Shown here piece by piece: positions 16,702 through 25,742 of a stretch of 64,000 bases of DNA; within the stretch, counting starts at the first letter, position 1, and the number at the start of each line of letters is the position of its first letter. Source of the stretch: Rothia halotolerans (lineage in GTDB: Bacteria; Actinomycetota; Actinomycetes; Actinomycetales; Micrococcaceae); NCBI RefSeq assembly GCF_004136635.1, contig NZ_NOIU01000005.1:124001-188000 (forward strand), in the 5' to 3' direction. The translations under genes and the position numbers were made by a program. The notes beneath the pieces are model-generated. The model saw only the letters and a program-made list of their open reading frames with translations. It made no database searches and was not told the DNA's origin.

Positions 16702-17957
16702 TGCCGATCACCCCAGACTGCCGTATCCTCATCGTCGGCGCCGGGCTGGCGGGCTATCATACGGCGCGCGGGCTACGCGCCCACGGCCACACCGGCTCGA
16801 TCACCGTCATCGGCGAGGAGTCCCGGCCGGCCTACGACCGTCCCGCCCTCAGCAAGGCGTACCTCACGGGCGCCGTCTCCGAGGAGGACCTCCACCTCGA
16901 CGACCCGGAGAATCCGCTGGACGTCACGTGGGTCAGCGGCCGCGGCGTCGTGGGCCTCTCGCAGAGCCCGCTGGGCGTCGAGACCAACGACGGAGGGTTC
17001 CACGAGGCGGATGCGGTGGTCATCACCACCGGGGCCTCGGCCTGCACCCTCCCTCCCGCTGAGTCGGATTCCGGCTCCTACGTGCGCCCCTACGTGCTGC
17101 GAAGCATGGAGGACGCCCTCGCCCTCCGCGACGCCAATCTCTACGGCGCCGACGTCGTGGTGGTCGGCGGCGGCTTCCTCGCCCTGGAGGCGGCGGCGAC
17201 CTGCATCGGCCGCGGGGCGGAGTCGGTGACCGTCGCCGCCGGCGAGGAGCTCCCCGGCGCCAAGCGCCTGGGCCGTCCCGTGGGCCAGGCCATCCGCATC
17301 GCCCATGAGGCCCGCGGCATCCAGTTCGCGCCCCCCGGCCGGGCGATGGGACTGCGCAGCAGCTATTCGGGGGAGACGGTCCGCCACGAAGTGGTCCTCG
17401 AAGGCGGGCAGCAGCTGGAGGCGCACGTCGTCATCTGCGCCATCGGGGCCAAGCCCCGCACCGAGTGGCTGCGGGACTCCGGGGTGCCGCTCACCGCGGA
17501 CACCTCCGCCATCCTGTGCGATGACACCGGGGCGACGTCGGTCCCCGGCGTCTACGCCGCGGGCGACTGCGCCCAGTGGGCATCCCATTCCAGCGGGCTG
17601 CGGCCCGTCGGCCACTGGCAGGAGGCCGTGGAGGAGGCCGGCGTCATCGCGGCGACGCTGACCGGCGCGAACCCGGTCTCCCTCCAGGAGCCCTACTTCT
17701 GGTCCGATCAGTTCGACCTGCGGATCCAGGGGGCCGGGCGCATCCACAGCGCCGACCAGCACGAGGTGCTGGAGGGGACGCCGGAGGAGGGCAACCTCCT
17801 GGTCCGCTACCTCCGCGACGGGCAGGAGACCGGGATCCTGGGCATCAACCGCCTCCGGGACGTCAAGTGCTGGCGCAAGAGGCGCCAGATCCGCAGCACC
17901 CCCGCCCAGCAGACATCAGCACCATCGACGGGCCAGATCCCCACCCTGTCCCGCTAA
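16701..17957 (+). CDS. NAD(P)H-dependent FAD ferredoxin reductase (BphA4/rubredoxin-reductase type)
   Basis: A 418-residue pyridine-nucleotide disulfide-fold reductase without redox cysteines. FAD is bound by ILIVGAGLAGYHTARGL at the N-terminus and VYAAGDCAQW near residue 290. NAD(P)H is bound by VVVVGGGFLALEAA near residue 150, where the usual Gly of GxGxxG is Ala. The C-terminal domain ends with a polar tail of about 25 residues. It overlaps the ferredoxin stop (TGATG). It would oxidise NAD(P)H and pass electrons to the adjacent Rieske ferredoxin. Confidence 0.9.
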   Translation: MPITPDCRILIVGAGLAGYHTARGLRAHGHTGSITVIGEESRPAYDRPALSKAYLTGAVSEEDLHLDDPENPLDVTWVSGRGVVGLSQSPLGVETNDGGFHEADAVVITTGASACTLPPAESDSGSYVRPYVLRSMEDALALRDANLYGADVVVVGGGFLALEAAATCIGRGAESVTVAAGEELPGAKRLGRPVGQAIRIAHEARGIQFAPPGRAMGLRSSYSGETVRHEVVLEGGQQLEAHVVICAIGAKPRTEWLRDSGVPLTADTSAILCDDTGATSVPGVYAAGDCAQWASHSSGLRPVGHWQEAVEEAGVIAATLTGANPVSLQEPYFWSDQFDLRIQGAGRIHSADQHEVLEGTPEEGNLLVRYLRDGQETGILGINRLRDVKCWRKRRQIRSTPAQQTSAPSTGQIPTLSR

Positions 17958-17979
17958 AGACTCGACGAGGAGTGTATCC

Positions 17980-19137
17980 ATGATCATTGACCAGCTGAAC
18001 GAACCGGTTCCCGGCTCGTCCCTGCTCTCCACCCCCACGGGGGACGCCTATACAGACCCTACGATCTTCGAGCGTGAGCAGGCGGAGATCTTCGAGAAGA
18101 TGTGGAACTGCGTCATGCGCGAGGACAGCCTCGCCACGGCCGGTGAATGGAAGACCATCACGATCGGACGCGAGGAGATCATCGTCGTCCGCACCCGCAA
18201 GTCCGGCATCAGGGCGTACTACAACGTCTGCCGCCATCGCGGGATGCGGGTCTGCACGTCGGGGGAGGGCAAGAACAAGACCCTCCAGTGCGGCTACCAC
18301 GCGTGGACCTATGCCCTGGAGGGGGACCTGGTCGCGGCGCCGAACCTGACGTCCATGCCCGACGTGGACCGCAAGGAGTACGGGCTCAAGCCCGTCCACG
18401 TCCGCACCTGGCTCGGATACGTCTGGATCAGCCTGGCCGATGATCCGCCGTCGTTCGACGAGACCGTCCTGGGAGAGGTGAAGACGCGCTTCGGCGATGT
18501 GGAGTCCATCGACAACTACGGCGTCGAGAACCTCAAGTGCGGTGAGAGCAAGACGTACGACGTCCAGGCCAACTGGAAGCTCATCATCGAGAACTTCATG
18601 GAGTGCTACCACTGCGCCACGATCCACCCGGAGCTGACCGAGGTCATCCCGGAATTCGCGGACGGCCTGGCCTCGCAGCGCAAGAACGGCGAGGTCCACG
18701 GCGCGAGCTTCGGCGACGACATCCAGGGCTTCACGGTGGACGGCTCCTCGGGGGTCAGCTCGCTGCCCGCGATCGCGCCGGGCCAGGATCGCAAGTACTA
18801 CGCGATCACCGTGAAGCCGCAGGTGTTCATCAACACGGTGCCCGACCACGTCATCATCCACCGGATGTTCCCCGTCTCGGAGTCTCGGACGATCGTGGTG
18901 TGCGACTGGCTCTTCCAGCCGCAGGTCATCGACGAGGGCATGGAGATCGCGAACTCCGTGGAGCTGTTCCACCGGGTCAACCAGCAGGACTTCGAGGCAT
19001 GCGAGCAGACGCAGCCCTCGATGAGCTCCAAGGCCTACGACCACGGCGGCGCGCTCGTCCCCAGCGAGCATCACATCGAGGAGTTCCACCAGTGGTGGGC
19101 CGCGCGCCTCGGCGGGAACGTGCCCGTTCCGGCATAG
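17980..19137 (+). CDS. Rieske non-heme iron oxygenase, probable glycine betaine (or related quaternary amine) demethylase
   Basis: A 385-residue terminal oxygenase. The N-terminal Rieske centre is CRHRGMRVC with CGYHAWTY (residues about 75-110). The mononuclear iron is held by two histidines in ECYHCATIHPEL near residue 210 and a downstream acid. The sequence style (ENFMECYHC, alpha-subunit only) is that of N-demethylating oxygenases such as GbcA and stachydrine demethylase. Standard betaine demethylase uses a single GbcB reductase, whereas this locus has separate ferredoxin and reductase. Divergence from a dimethylglycine oxidase supports glycine betaine as substrate, giving dimethylglycine plus formaldehyde; proline betaine or carnitine are alternatives. 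Confidence 0.82.
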   Translation: MIIDQLNEPVPGSSLLSTPTGDAYTDPTIFEREQAEIFEKMWNCVMREDSLATAGEWKTITIGREEIIVVRTRKSGIRAYYNVCRHRGMRVCTSGEGKNKTLQCGYHAWTYALEGDLVAAPNLTSMPDVDRKEYGLKPVHVRTWLGYVWISLADDPPSFDETVLGEVKTRFGDVESIDNYGVENLKCGESKTYDVQANWKLIIENFMECYHCATIHPELTEVIPEFADGLASQRKNGEVHGASFGDDIQGFTVDGSSGVSSLPAIAPGQDRKYYAITVKPQVFINTVPDHVIIHRMFPVSESRTIVVCDWLFQPQVIDEGMEIANSVELFHRVNQQDFEACEQTQPSMSSKAYDHGGALVPSEHHIEEFHQWWAARLGGNVPVPA

Positions 19138-19154
19138 ACGCCAGGGCATGATGG

Positions 19155-19183
19155 AAGGAGGCCGGTCGTGGGCCGGCCTCCTT
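19155..19183 (+). terminator. Terminator hairpin after the Rieske oxygenase
   Basis: AAGGAGGCCGG and CCGGCCTCCTT form a perfect 11-bp stem with a 7-nt loop, 17 bp after the oxygenase stop. It separates the oxygenase from the IclR gene, which may therefore have its own promoter or rely on readthrough. Confidence 0.7.
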
Positions 19184-19285
19184 CGCGTCTGCCGCACCCC
19201 GGACCAGCCTCCTGTTCCGGTACGGGTCCGGTGCGGATGGATCCGAAACCCCGCGCCCGGGCGCGTGTCGACGTGGAGGTCGCCT

Positions 19286-20062
19286 GTGAGCCAAGTGCTG
19301 AGCCGTGCCATGGACATCCTGGACCGGCTGTCCGAAGGGCCCGCGTCCCTGGCCGAGCTGAGCCGGGCGTTCGCCGTCCACAAGACGACGATCATGCGCT
19401 CGCTGCACACCTTGGAGAAGCGGGGTTACGTGGTGCGCTTTCCCGACGGGCGCTACCACCTCGGGCGCAGCGTCCTCGCCCTGGCCGCTGCTGCGGTGGA
19501 GGACCGCGGGGTGCAGCCCGTCGCGCACCCGCACCTGGTGGCGCTGAACGCCCGGGTCGGGCACACGGTGCTCCTGGCCGTCCTCGAGGGGGAGGACGTC
19601 GTCTACATCGACAAGATCGAGCCCAGCGGCTCCGTGCGCACGCCGTCCCGGAGCGGGCTCCCCGCCTGGCTGGGGGCGACGGCGGTCGCGAAGGTCCTGG
19701 TCGGAAGCCTCGGACCCGAAGGCCGGCAGCGGATGCTCGAGCGCGTCGAGTTCATCGCGCGCGGCCCGAACACCCTGAAGAGCCCTGAGCAGGTGCTCGC
19801 CACCTGGGAGGAGGCCGGCCGCCGCCATTGGGCCGCGGATCGCGAAGAGCACGAGAGCTCGGCGGACTACATCGCCGTCCCCGTGTACGGCCTCGACGGG
19901 GCGGTGTGGGCCGCCCTGTCCGTCGGGGTCCCGACGGCGGCGATGGACTTCCAGCAGCTGACCGCGCTGCTGCCGGCGCTTCACGAGACCTCCTGCGCGA
20001 TCTCGGCCGACCTGGGGTACCGCGGCGAGGTCCCGGCGCCCGAGACGGGCGAGTCGCCCTGA
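19286..20062 (+). CDS. IclR-family transcriptional regulator (paralogue 2)
   Basis: A 258-residue IclR protein with helix-turn-helix LAELSRAFAVHKTTIMRSL and effector domain VVYIDKIEP. The GTG at 19286 follows GGAGG and the same leader as the IclR at 4814. The proteins stay alignable end to end, including the C-terminal ALHETSCAISADLG versus RLHETACAISADLG and RGEVPAPE. It sits directly downstream of the demethylase operon and probably acts at 16312-16330. Because the paralogue's operator is the same palindrome, cross-regulation of the two loci is likely. Its effector is presumably a betaine, dimethylglycine or sarcosine (inference). Confidence 0.9.
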   Translation: MSQVLSRAMDILDRLSEGPASLAELSRAFAVHKTTIMRSLHTLEKRGYVVRFPDGRYHLGRSVLALAAAAVEDRGVQPVAHPHLVALNARVGHTVLLAVLEGEDVVYIDKIEPSGSVRTPSRSGLPAWLGATAVAKVLVGSLGPEGRQRMLERVEFIARGPNTLKSPEQVLATWEEAGRRHWAADREEHESSADYIAVPVYGLDGAVWAALSVGVPTAAMDFQQLTALLPALHETSCAISADLGYRGEVPAPETGESP

Positions 20063-20148
20063 CCGCCCCTCGGCGTCGTGGCTCCTGATCCATCGTCCGG
20101 CTCCGCGACAGGGGAAGGACGAGTGCGGTGAGATGCGACCACTGCATG

Positions 20149-20189
20149 GGAGACCCTCTGACGCCGAGGTGGCACTGCAGAGGGTCTCC
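20149..20189. terminator. Terminator-like inverted repeat between convergent genes
   Basis: GGAGACCCTCTG (20149-20160) pairs perfectly with CAGAGGGTCTCC (20178-20189). It lies between the IclR gene and the oppositely oriented CocE-type hydrolase. Confidence 0.6.
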
Positions 20190-20216
20190 GGCCGCGGGCC
20201 TGCCCGGTAGGACCCG

Positions 20217-22235
20217 TTAGGAGGCCTCCCGTGGGATCGTGTGATGCCATGTCCGGGACCAGAACTCCTCGTCATCGACCCGGCACTCCACCGACGACTC
20301 CGCGTAGAAGTTCTCCGCGTCGCAGGTGATGGTCTGCTCCGTGACCAGGGAGGTGCTCCAGCCCTGGTCGGGACGGGCCAGACCGACCCGCCAGGTGGCC
20401 TCGGCCCGCGCGGAGAGGGGATCGTCCCTTCTGATGACGTATCGCTCCACCGTGTCCTCGTCATAGTGCAGCCCGTCGGGGTACACCCGGGTGCCGCCGT
20501 AGGCGGGATCCACCTCCAGCACCGAGGTGCCGGCGGCGACGTCGTGACTCGCCAGTCGCTCGGGCCGCTGCGCGCCGGCCGTCCCCGCTCCGGGGTACCG
20601 CACGTCCAGTCCCTCCGGCTGGACCGGGGGATCGAACCTCAGCGCCTCGTCCAGCCGTCGCCGCTCACTTCCCGCCGCGACAGCCTCGCGCTGGGGAAGC
20701 GTGAACGAGCTGCCGGCGAGGTCCACGGAGACCGGCGCCGTCCCGGGCTGCGGCCAGATCCACGGCCAGTATGCGTTGGAGAGGGCCAGCCGCAGCACAT
20801 GCCCGGCGGGGAACCGGTAGCCGACGCCGGTCATCGGGAAGCTCACGTCCTCCCATCCGCCGGCGGGGAAGGCGTCCGCTCGGTCTCGGCCGTTCCGCGC
20901 GGAGAGGTTGAGGTTGCCGCGGGTGACCATGGTCGAGGATCCGTCGGGAGCCACATCGCACAGCCGCGCGTAGACCTGCCCGCGCGCGGAGTCGGTGCTC
21001 ACGCGCAGGTTCAGCTCGCCGTTGCCCAGGATCTCGAGGTCCTCGGTCAGGGGGAAGTCGAAGATGACGCTGCGGCCGTCGTCGTCCCGCTGGTCCGCCG
21101 GGAGGTCGGCGGCGTTGCCGTAGGGGAAGTACCGGCCGGCGTCCTTGCCGGTGTCCATGGGGGAGTCCACGAGCACGACGCCGTCGTCCGCCGCTGCGAG
21201 GGGGGATACGTGCGCGTCCTCTAGGCCGAACCGGCGGCCCGGGACGTGGGGGGAGGGCCATTCCGTCTCAGCGACCCACCGCCCCGGCATCTGCTCGTAC
21301 ACCGAGGCGGGGCGTACGCTGTCGGTGATCCAGGCGCGCAGGAGGGGCTCCTCCATGACGTCGTTGTCCTCGTCCTTGAGCCAGTAGTCGAACCAGCGCC
21401 GGGTCTCGCCGAGGAAGTCGATGTGGGGGCCGGGACGCAGATCGCGGTCCGGGTACTGGTGGGCCCACGGCCCGATGAGCCCCTTGACGTTCTTCCCCCG
21501 CGCGGAGAGGTTCTCGCAGAGGCGCAGGACCGTGTCGCGGTAGGGGTCGTACCAGCCGCCGACCGCGAGCACCGCGGCGTCGAGCCGGTCGTAGTCCTCG
21601 CACACGGAGCCGTGGCGCCAGTAGTCGTCACGCGTCTGGTGCCCCATCCACGTCTGGACGAACGGCTCCATCCGGTCGAGGCGGTGCCTCCACTGCTCCT
21701 TCCAGTCCTCCCGGACGCGGATGTCCGGCGGGCGCGACTCGAAGGTCAGCATCGTGGCGGCCCACGCGTGCATGTCGACGCCGAGCATCGAGCCGCCCAT
21801 GTAGTGCACGTCGTTGTCGTATCTGTCGTCGGTCGAGCACACGGTCACGATCGCCTTCAGCGCCTCGGGCCGGAGGTGGGCCAGCTGCAGGGAGTTGAAG
21901 CCGCCCCAGCTGATGCCGAACATGCCGACCTTGCCCGAGCACCACTCCTGGACGGCCAGCCAGTCGATGACCTCGACGCCGTCCCTGAGCTCTTGCTCAT
22001 CGTATTCGTCGCCGGGAACCCCGTCCGAGCTGCCATGGCCGCGGATGTCCACGCGCACCGAGGCGTAGCCATGGCCGGCGTAGTACGGGTGACGTTCGTG
22101 GTCCCGTGGGGCGGTCCAGTCCCCGTGCCGGTATGGGAGGTACTCCAGGATGGCGGGCACCGGCTCGTCGGTCACCGGACGCCACGCCTTCATCCACAGG
22201 CGCGTCCCGTCAGAGAGCGGGATCCAGTCCTCCAC
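20217..22235 (-). CDS. CocE/NonD-family serine hydrolase (X-Pro dipeptidyl-peptidase-like)
   Basis: A hydrolase of at least 672 residues of the CocE/X-Pro dipeptidyl-peptidase S15 group. It starts in the conserved WIPLSDGTRLWMKAW strand and has YRHGDWT and DIRGHGSSDG, the nucleophile elbow GISWGGF near residue 112, and a C-terminal jelly-roll domain. GTG at 22235 is the first standard start, but it leaves the usual FPYDVEIV lead-in untranslated. An in-frame ATA at 22274, 7 nt after AAAGGA, would restore it. It follows the POT peptide transporter, so hydrolysis of an imported (Xaa-Pro?) peptide or amide is likely; an ester substrate is also possible. Confidence 0.8.
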   Translation of the reverse strand: MEDWIPLSDGTRLWMKAWRPVTDEPVPAILEYLPYRHGDWTAPRDHERHPYYAGHGYASVRVDIRGHGSSDGVPGDEYDEQELRDGVEVIDWLAVQEWCSGKVGMFGISWGGFNSLQLAHLRPEALKAIVTVCSTDDRYDNDVHYMGGSMLGVDMHAWAATMLTFESRPPDIRVREDWKEQWRHRLDRMEPFVQTWMGHQTRDDYWRHGSVCEDYDRLDAAVLAVGGWYDPYRDTVLRLCENLSARGKNVKGLIGPWAHQYPDRDLRPGPHIDFLGETRRWFDYWLKDEDNDVMEEPLLRAWITDSVRPASVYEQMPGRWVAETEWPSPHVPGRRFGLEDAHVSPLAAADDGVVLVDSPMDTGKDAGRYFPYGNAADLPADQRDDDGRSVIFDFPLTEDLEILGNGELNLRVSTDSARGQVYARLCDVAPDGSSTMVTRGNLNLSARNGRDRADAFPAGGWEDVSFPMTGVGYRFPAGHVLRLALSNAYWPWIWPQPGTAPVSVDLAGSSFTLPQREAVAAGSERRRLDEALRFDPPVQPEGLDVRYPGAGTAGAQRPERLASHDVAAGTSVLEVDPAYGGTRVYPDGLHYDEDTVERYVIRRDDPLSARAEATWRVGLARPDQGWSTSLVTEQTITCDAENFYAESSVECRVDDEEFWSRTWHHTIPREAS

Positions 22236-22289
22236 GATCTCGACGTCGTAGGGAAAGTCCTTGATGATCTCTATGAGGTTTCCTTTCGA

Positions 22290-23891
22290 CTAGGCGACGG
22301 AGTGCATGCGTCGACGCATCCACGGCGTCAGAAGAATCAGCAGAACACCGTACCCCAGGATGACCAGACCCTGGATTCCGAAGTACGCGGTCATGTTCTC
22401 GTAGGTGAAGAGCTTGACCAGCTGCGCCTGGATGCCCTGGGCAAGGGCCATCGCGGCGAACCACAGCGCCATCGTCTGGGAGGCGAAGGCGCGTGGCGCG
22501 AGCTTGGTGGTCGCGGACATCCCCGAGGTCTGCAGGATCAGGTCTCCCAGCCCCAGGAAGACGTAGCAGCCGATCAGCCAAGCGCTCGCGATCAGGGCGC
22601 CGCCCGGGGTGACCGCCCCGGCCAGTGCTACCAGCAGGAACGCGACGCCGCCGAAGACGGCGCCGAGCCCCACCTTGGTGGCCACGTGCGGCTGGCGCCT
22701 GCCCAGTTTGATCCACAGCCAGGCGAGCACCGGACCCAGGATGATCTCCACGATCGCGGTCAGCGAGATGTACCACGTGGAAGGATAGGCGGCGCCGAAG
22801 AAGACGTTCTCGGTCCGTTCCAGTGCCACGAAGTTCAGGGTGTTGCCGGTCTGGAAGTAGCTGAGGTTGTACACGACCAGCGCGACGAGCAGCAGCGCGA
22901 AGGGTCCGAGGTTGCGCCGCTCCAGGGCGGTGACCTTGGGCGAGCGGTACATCCAGAGCAGGAACACGATCGGGACGATCGCGGTGACCACCGAGATGGC
23001 GTTGACGAAGCCCTCCAGGGTCTGCCCCGAGAGCACGGAGAACAGCACCCCCACGGCGACGACGCCGGCGACGATCCCGACCACCGCCCAGAATTTCCCG
23101 TCCGGCTGGAACGCCGCGCGGATCTCGAGGGCACGAGCCCTCCCTGCCAGGTGCCTCCGGCTGAACGTGAACTGGATCAGGCCCAGGATCATCCCGACGG
23201 CAGCGGCCGCGAACCCGGCGTGCCACTGGACGTTCTGACCGAGCCACCCTGCGACGAGAGGCCCCAGGAAGGCGCCGATGTTGATGCCCGCGTAGTAGAT
23301 CGAGAATCCCGCGTCACGGCGCGTATCGCCCCGCTCATAGAGCTCCCCGACCTTGGTGCTGACGTTCGGCTTCAGCAGGCCGGTGCCGACGACGATCAGG
23401 CCGAGTCCCACCCAGGTGGCGAACTCGGCGGGGAGCCCCATGAAGATGTGTCCCGCCGCGATGATCACGGCGCCCCAGAAGACCGCCCGGAACGTGCCTG
23501 CCATGCGATCCGCCACCCAGGCGCCCGCGATCGAGAGCAGGTACACCAGCGCCCCGTAGGCCGCGACGATCGAGGACGACGTCGTCTGCTCGTAGCCGAG
23601 CCCGCCGTTGGCGATCGAGTCGGCGAAGTACAGGGCCAGGATGGCCTGGAACCCGAGGAACGAGAAGCGCTCCCAGAGCTCGAGGCCAAAGAGGGACATG
23701 AGCCCGCGGGGATGGCCGAACAGCGGAGGGGCCTCACGGACCTCCCGATCCTCCCGTCGGGCCTCATCCCAGCGGGCCCTGAAAGCGGGATCGTCCAGCT
23801 GCCCGGGGGCGATGGCACCGGTGGCAACGGGGTGATCGTCTCCGGAGGGCGGGTCGTGGGGGCGTTTCGGGTCGTCAGCTGCGTGAGACAT
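22290..23891 (-). CDS. POT-family proton-dependent oligopeptide transporter
   Basis: A 533-residue MFS-type symporter with about 14 hydrophobic helices. The POT proton-coupling motif ExxER reads ELWERFSF near residue 71, and the PTR2 signature region TGLLKPNVSTKVGELY is present. The first 55 residues are a polar, Pro/Asp-rich extension. The stop lies 15 nt before the possible ATA start of the CocE-type hydrolase, so both are probably on one mRNA. It imports di- and tripeptides with protons across the cytoplasmic membrane. Confidence 0.9.
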   Translation of the reverse strand: MSHAADDPKRPHDPPSGDDHPVATGAIAPGQLDDPAFRARWDEARREDREVREAPPLFGHPRGLMSLFGLELWERFSFLGFQAILALYFADSIANGGLGYEQTTSSSIVAAYGALVYLLSIAGAWVADRMAGTFRAVFWGAVIIAAGHIFMGLPAEFATWVGLGLIVVGTGLLKPNVSTKVGELYERGDTRRDAGFSIYYAGINIGAFLGPLVAGWLGQNVQWHAGFAAAAVGMILGLIQFTFSRRHLAGRARALEIRAAFQPDGKFWAVVGIVAGVVAVGVLFSVLSGQTLEGFVNAISVVTAIVPIVFLLWMYRSPKVTALERRNLGPFALLLVALVVYNLSYFQTGNTLNFVALERTENVFFGAAYPSTWYISLTAIVEIILGPVLAWLWIKLGRRQPHVATKVGLGAVFGGVAFLLVALAGAVTPGGALIASAWLIGCYVFLGLGDLILQTSGMSATTKLAPRAFASQTMALWFAAMALAQGIQAQLVKLFTYENMTAYFGIQGLVILGYGVLLILLTPWMRRRMHSVA

Positions 23892-24240
23892 GGCGTCCGA
23901 TTCGAGGTGGTGGGCGGTCGGAGGACGGCATCAGCTTAGAGCTGTCCAGCGTCTCGGGAAAACTTCTCTCATAGGACGGGACAGCGCTCAGCCGGTGGCT
24001 TCGTCGCCACGCGTTGCCCCGAACGTCTCATGTGGTGTGGGACACGTCGAGAGGCCTCCGTGAGGCGTGCGCGGACAGGAAAGCAGCGTGCAGGCCGGCC
24101 CAAAGGGCGGTCGGTCGTTCAGCTGCGGGGCGGTCTTGGCGATGCGGCCCTCGGGCGACATACTGGGAGGCGATCAGAGATGAACACCGCTCGCGGAGGC
24201 TCCGGCCTGGCCGGGGCGGCCGATGGCGAGAGGCGAGGCG
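23892..24240. other. 349-bp gap with no recognised gene
   Basis: The gap separates divergent genes (POT transporter, DUF202 protein). Short open frames here look like chance. It should hold both promoters, but no element is clear enough to call. Confidence 0.4.
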
Positions 24241-24615
24241 ATGACTGAGGAATCGGGGCGGGGCCGGCTCGCCTCGCGGCTCTTCCCCGACGGCGAGGAG
24301 CCGGACCCGCGCTTCACGCTGGCCAACGAGCGTACGTTCCTGGCCTGGATCAGGACCTCGCTGGCCTTCCTCGCCGGCGGCATCGCCCTGGAGGCCTTCG
24401 CCGTGCCGATCTTCGACGAGCTCTGGCGTCGGGTCTTCGCCGTCGTCCTGATCGGGGTGGGGGGGCTGATCAGCCTGGGGGCGGCCTCCCGGTGGATCCG
24501 GGTGGAGCGCAGCATGCGCCGTCGCCGCGCTCTGCCGGTGCCGCTGATCGTCCCGCTGCTCAGCTTCAGCTGCGGGGCGGCGATGGTCGTCGTCGTCCTC
24601 GCGATCCTCCTATGA
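24241..24615 (+). CDS. DUF202/YidH-family membrane protein
   Basis: A 124-residue protein with the DUF202 signature LANERTFLAWIRTSLAFL at about residues 28-45 and three hydrophobic helices. The ATG at 24241 follows GAGAGGCGAGG; an in-frame start at 24223 is less well placed. It overlaps the next gene by ATGA. The function of the family is not established. The pair of adjacent DUF202 genes, one long and one short, is common in actinobacteria. Confidence 0.85.
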   Translation: MTEESGRGRLASRLFPDGEEPDPRFTLANERTFLAWIRTSLAFLAGGIALEAFAVPIFDELWRRVFAVVLIGVGGLISLGAASRWIRVERSMRRRRALPVPLIVPLLSFSCGAAMVVVVLAILL

Positions 24616-25007
24616 CCGCCCGCCCGCGCGCCCGCGGCGGCCCGGCCCGAACCGCCGCCGGCCTCGGCCGCCGGCCCGGGAAGGAGCCCGGCCGCCCCCA
24701 GCACCGCGATCCGGGGCTGCAGCCCGAGCGGACCGTGCTGTCCTGGGGCCGTACCCTGCTGCTGTTCGCTACCGTCTCCGCCGTCTTCCTGCGCTGGCTC
24801 CCGCACTACGGGGGGTGGATGGTCGTGCTGGCCTTCCTCGCCGCCTCGACGGCGGCCGGGATCTACCTGAGCCAGCGGCACCGCTACGGGAGGCAGAGCC
24901 GCGGCGTCTCCGCCGGCGTCCTGGAACCCGACGCCGTCGCGGTCCTCGCGACGACGGCGGCCACGTGCGTCCTCGGCGGGCTCGGGGTCTGGGTGGTCCT
25001 GGGATAG
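24612..25007 (+). CDS. DUF202-family membrane protein
   Basis: A 131-residue second DUF202 protein. A basic, Arg/Gly/Pro-rich stretch of about 40 residues precedes PERTVLSWGRTLLLF, the shortened signature, and three hydrophobic segments. The ATG overlaps the upstream TGA. The two may form a heteromeric membrane unit (inference). Confidence 0.8.
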   Translation: MTARPRARGGPARTAAGLGRRPGKEPGRPQHRDPGLQPERTVLSWGRTLLLFATVSAVFLRWLPHYGGWMVVLAFLAASTAAGIYLSQRHRYGRQSRGVSAGVLEPDAVAVLATTAATCVLGGLGVWVVLG

Positions 25008-25161
25008 GAGCGGCCTCGTCGAAGGGTGCGGGCTCGGAGGGCCTCCGCCGTATCGCCGTCAGGGAAACCGCCCCCGGCGACCGTGGACGCCGATTGCCAC
25101 CGCCCGCCCGGTGTGCATAGTCTCGAATCACTCATCCGCCATCAGTGATAGGAGACACAGT

Positions 25162-25596
25162 ATGCCCACACGCACTTCCCGCACCGCCTGGAAGGGATCG
25201 CTGGAGGAGGGCTCCGGCCGGGTCGAGCTGAGCAGCTCCGGGGCCGGCGCCTTCGACGTGTCCTTCCCCAAGCGCTCCGCCGAGAAGGCCGAGGGCACCA
25301 CCAGCCCCGAGGAGCTCATCGCCGCGGCCCACTCGTCCTGCTACGCCATGCAGTTCTCCGCGCTGGTCGGCGAGGCCGGCGGGACCGTGGAGTCCCTCGA
25401 CGTGTCCGCCGACGTCTCCCTCGGCCCGGAGCAGGGCGGCGGCTTCAAGCTGACCGGCATCGTCCTGAACGTCTCGGGCGACATCTCCGGTATAGACGCC
25501 GACGCCGCCCGCAAGGCCGCGGAGGATGCCAAGGCGACCTGCCCCGTCAGCAAGGCGCTGAGCGGCGTCGAGATCTCGCTGAAGGCCGGCTTCTAG
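25162..25596 (+). CDS. osmC: OsmC-family peroxiredoxin
   Basis: A 144-residue OsmC/Ohr-type thiol peroxidase that reduces organic hydroperoxides. The peroxidatic cysteine is in HSSCYAMQF near residue 60 and the resolving cysteine in ATCPVSKAL near residue 125. The OsmC subgroup is suggested by the W-x-G-S opening and EGTTSPEELIAAAHSSC. GGAG lies 8 nt before the ATG at 25162; the frame extends to 25111 but without a ribosome-binding site. It stands alone. Confidence 0.9.
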   Translation: MPTRTSRTAWKGSLEEGSGRVELSSSGAGAFDVSFPKRSAEKAEGTTSPEELIAAAHSSCYAMQFSALVGEAGGTVESLDVSADVSLGPEQGGGFKLTGIVLNVSGDISGIDADAARKAAEDAKATCPVSKALSGVEISLKAGF

Positions 25597-25742
25597 GCTC
25601 CTCGGCCTCTCCCGAGCGGCGTGCCCGCCGGCGAGCTGCCCCTCCCCGGAGCGGTCTCGTCGGCGGGCGCGTCTCTCCGGCCGCACCGGTCGTCTCGACC
25701 GTCCGCGTCCTCACCCGCGGACCGCTCTCCGCCCGGCCCCTT

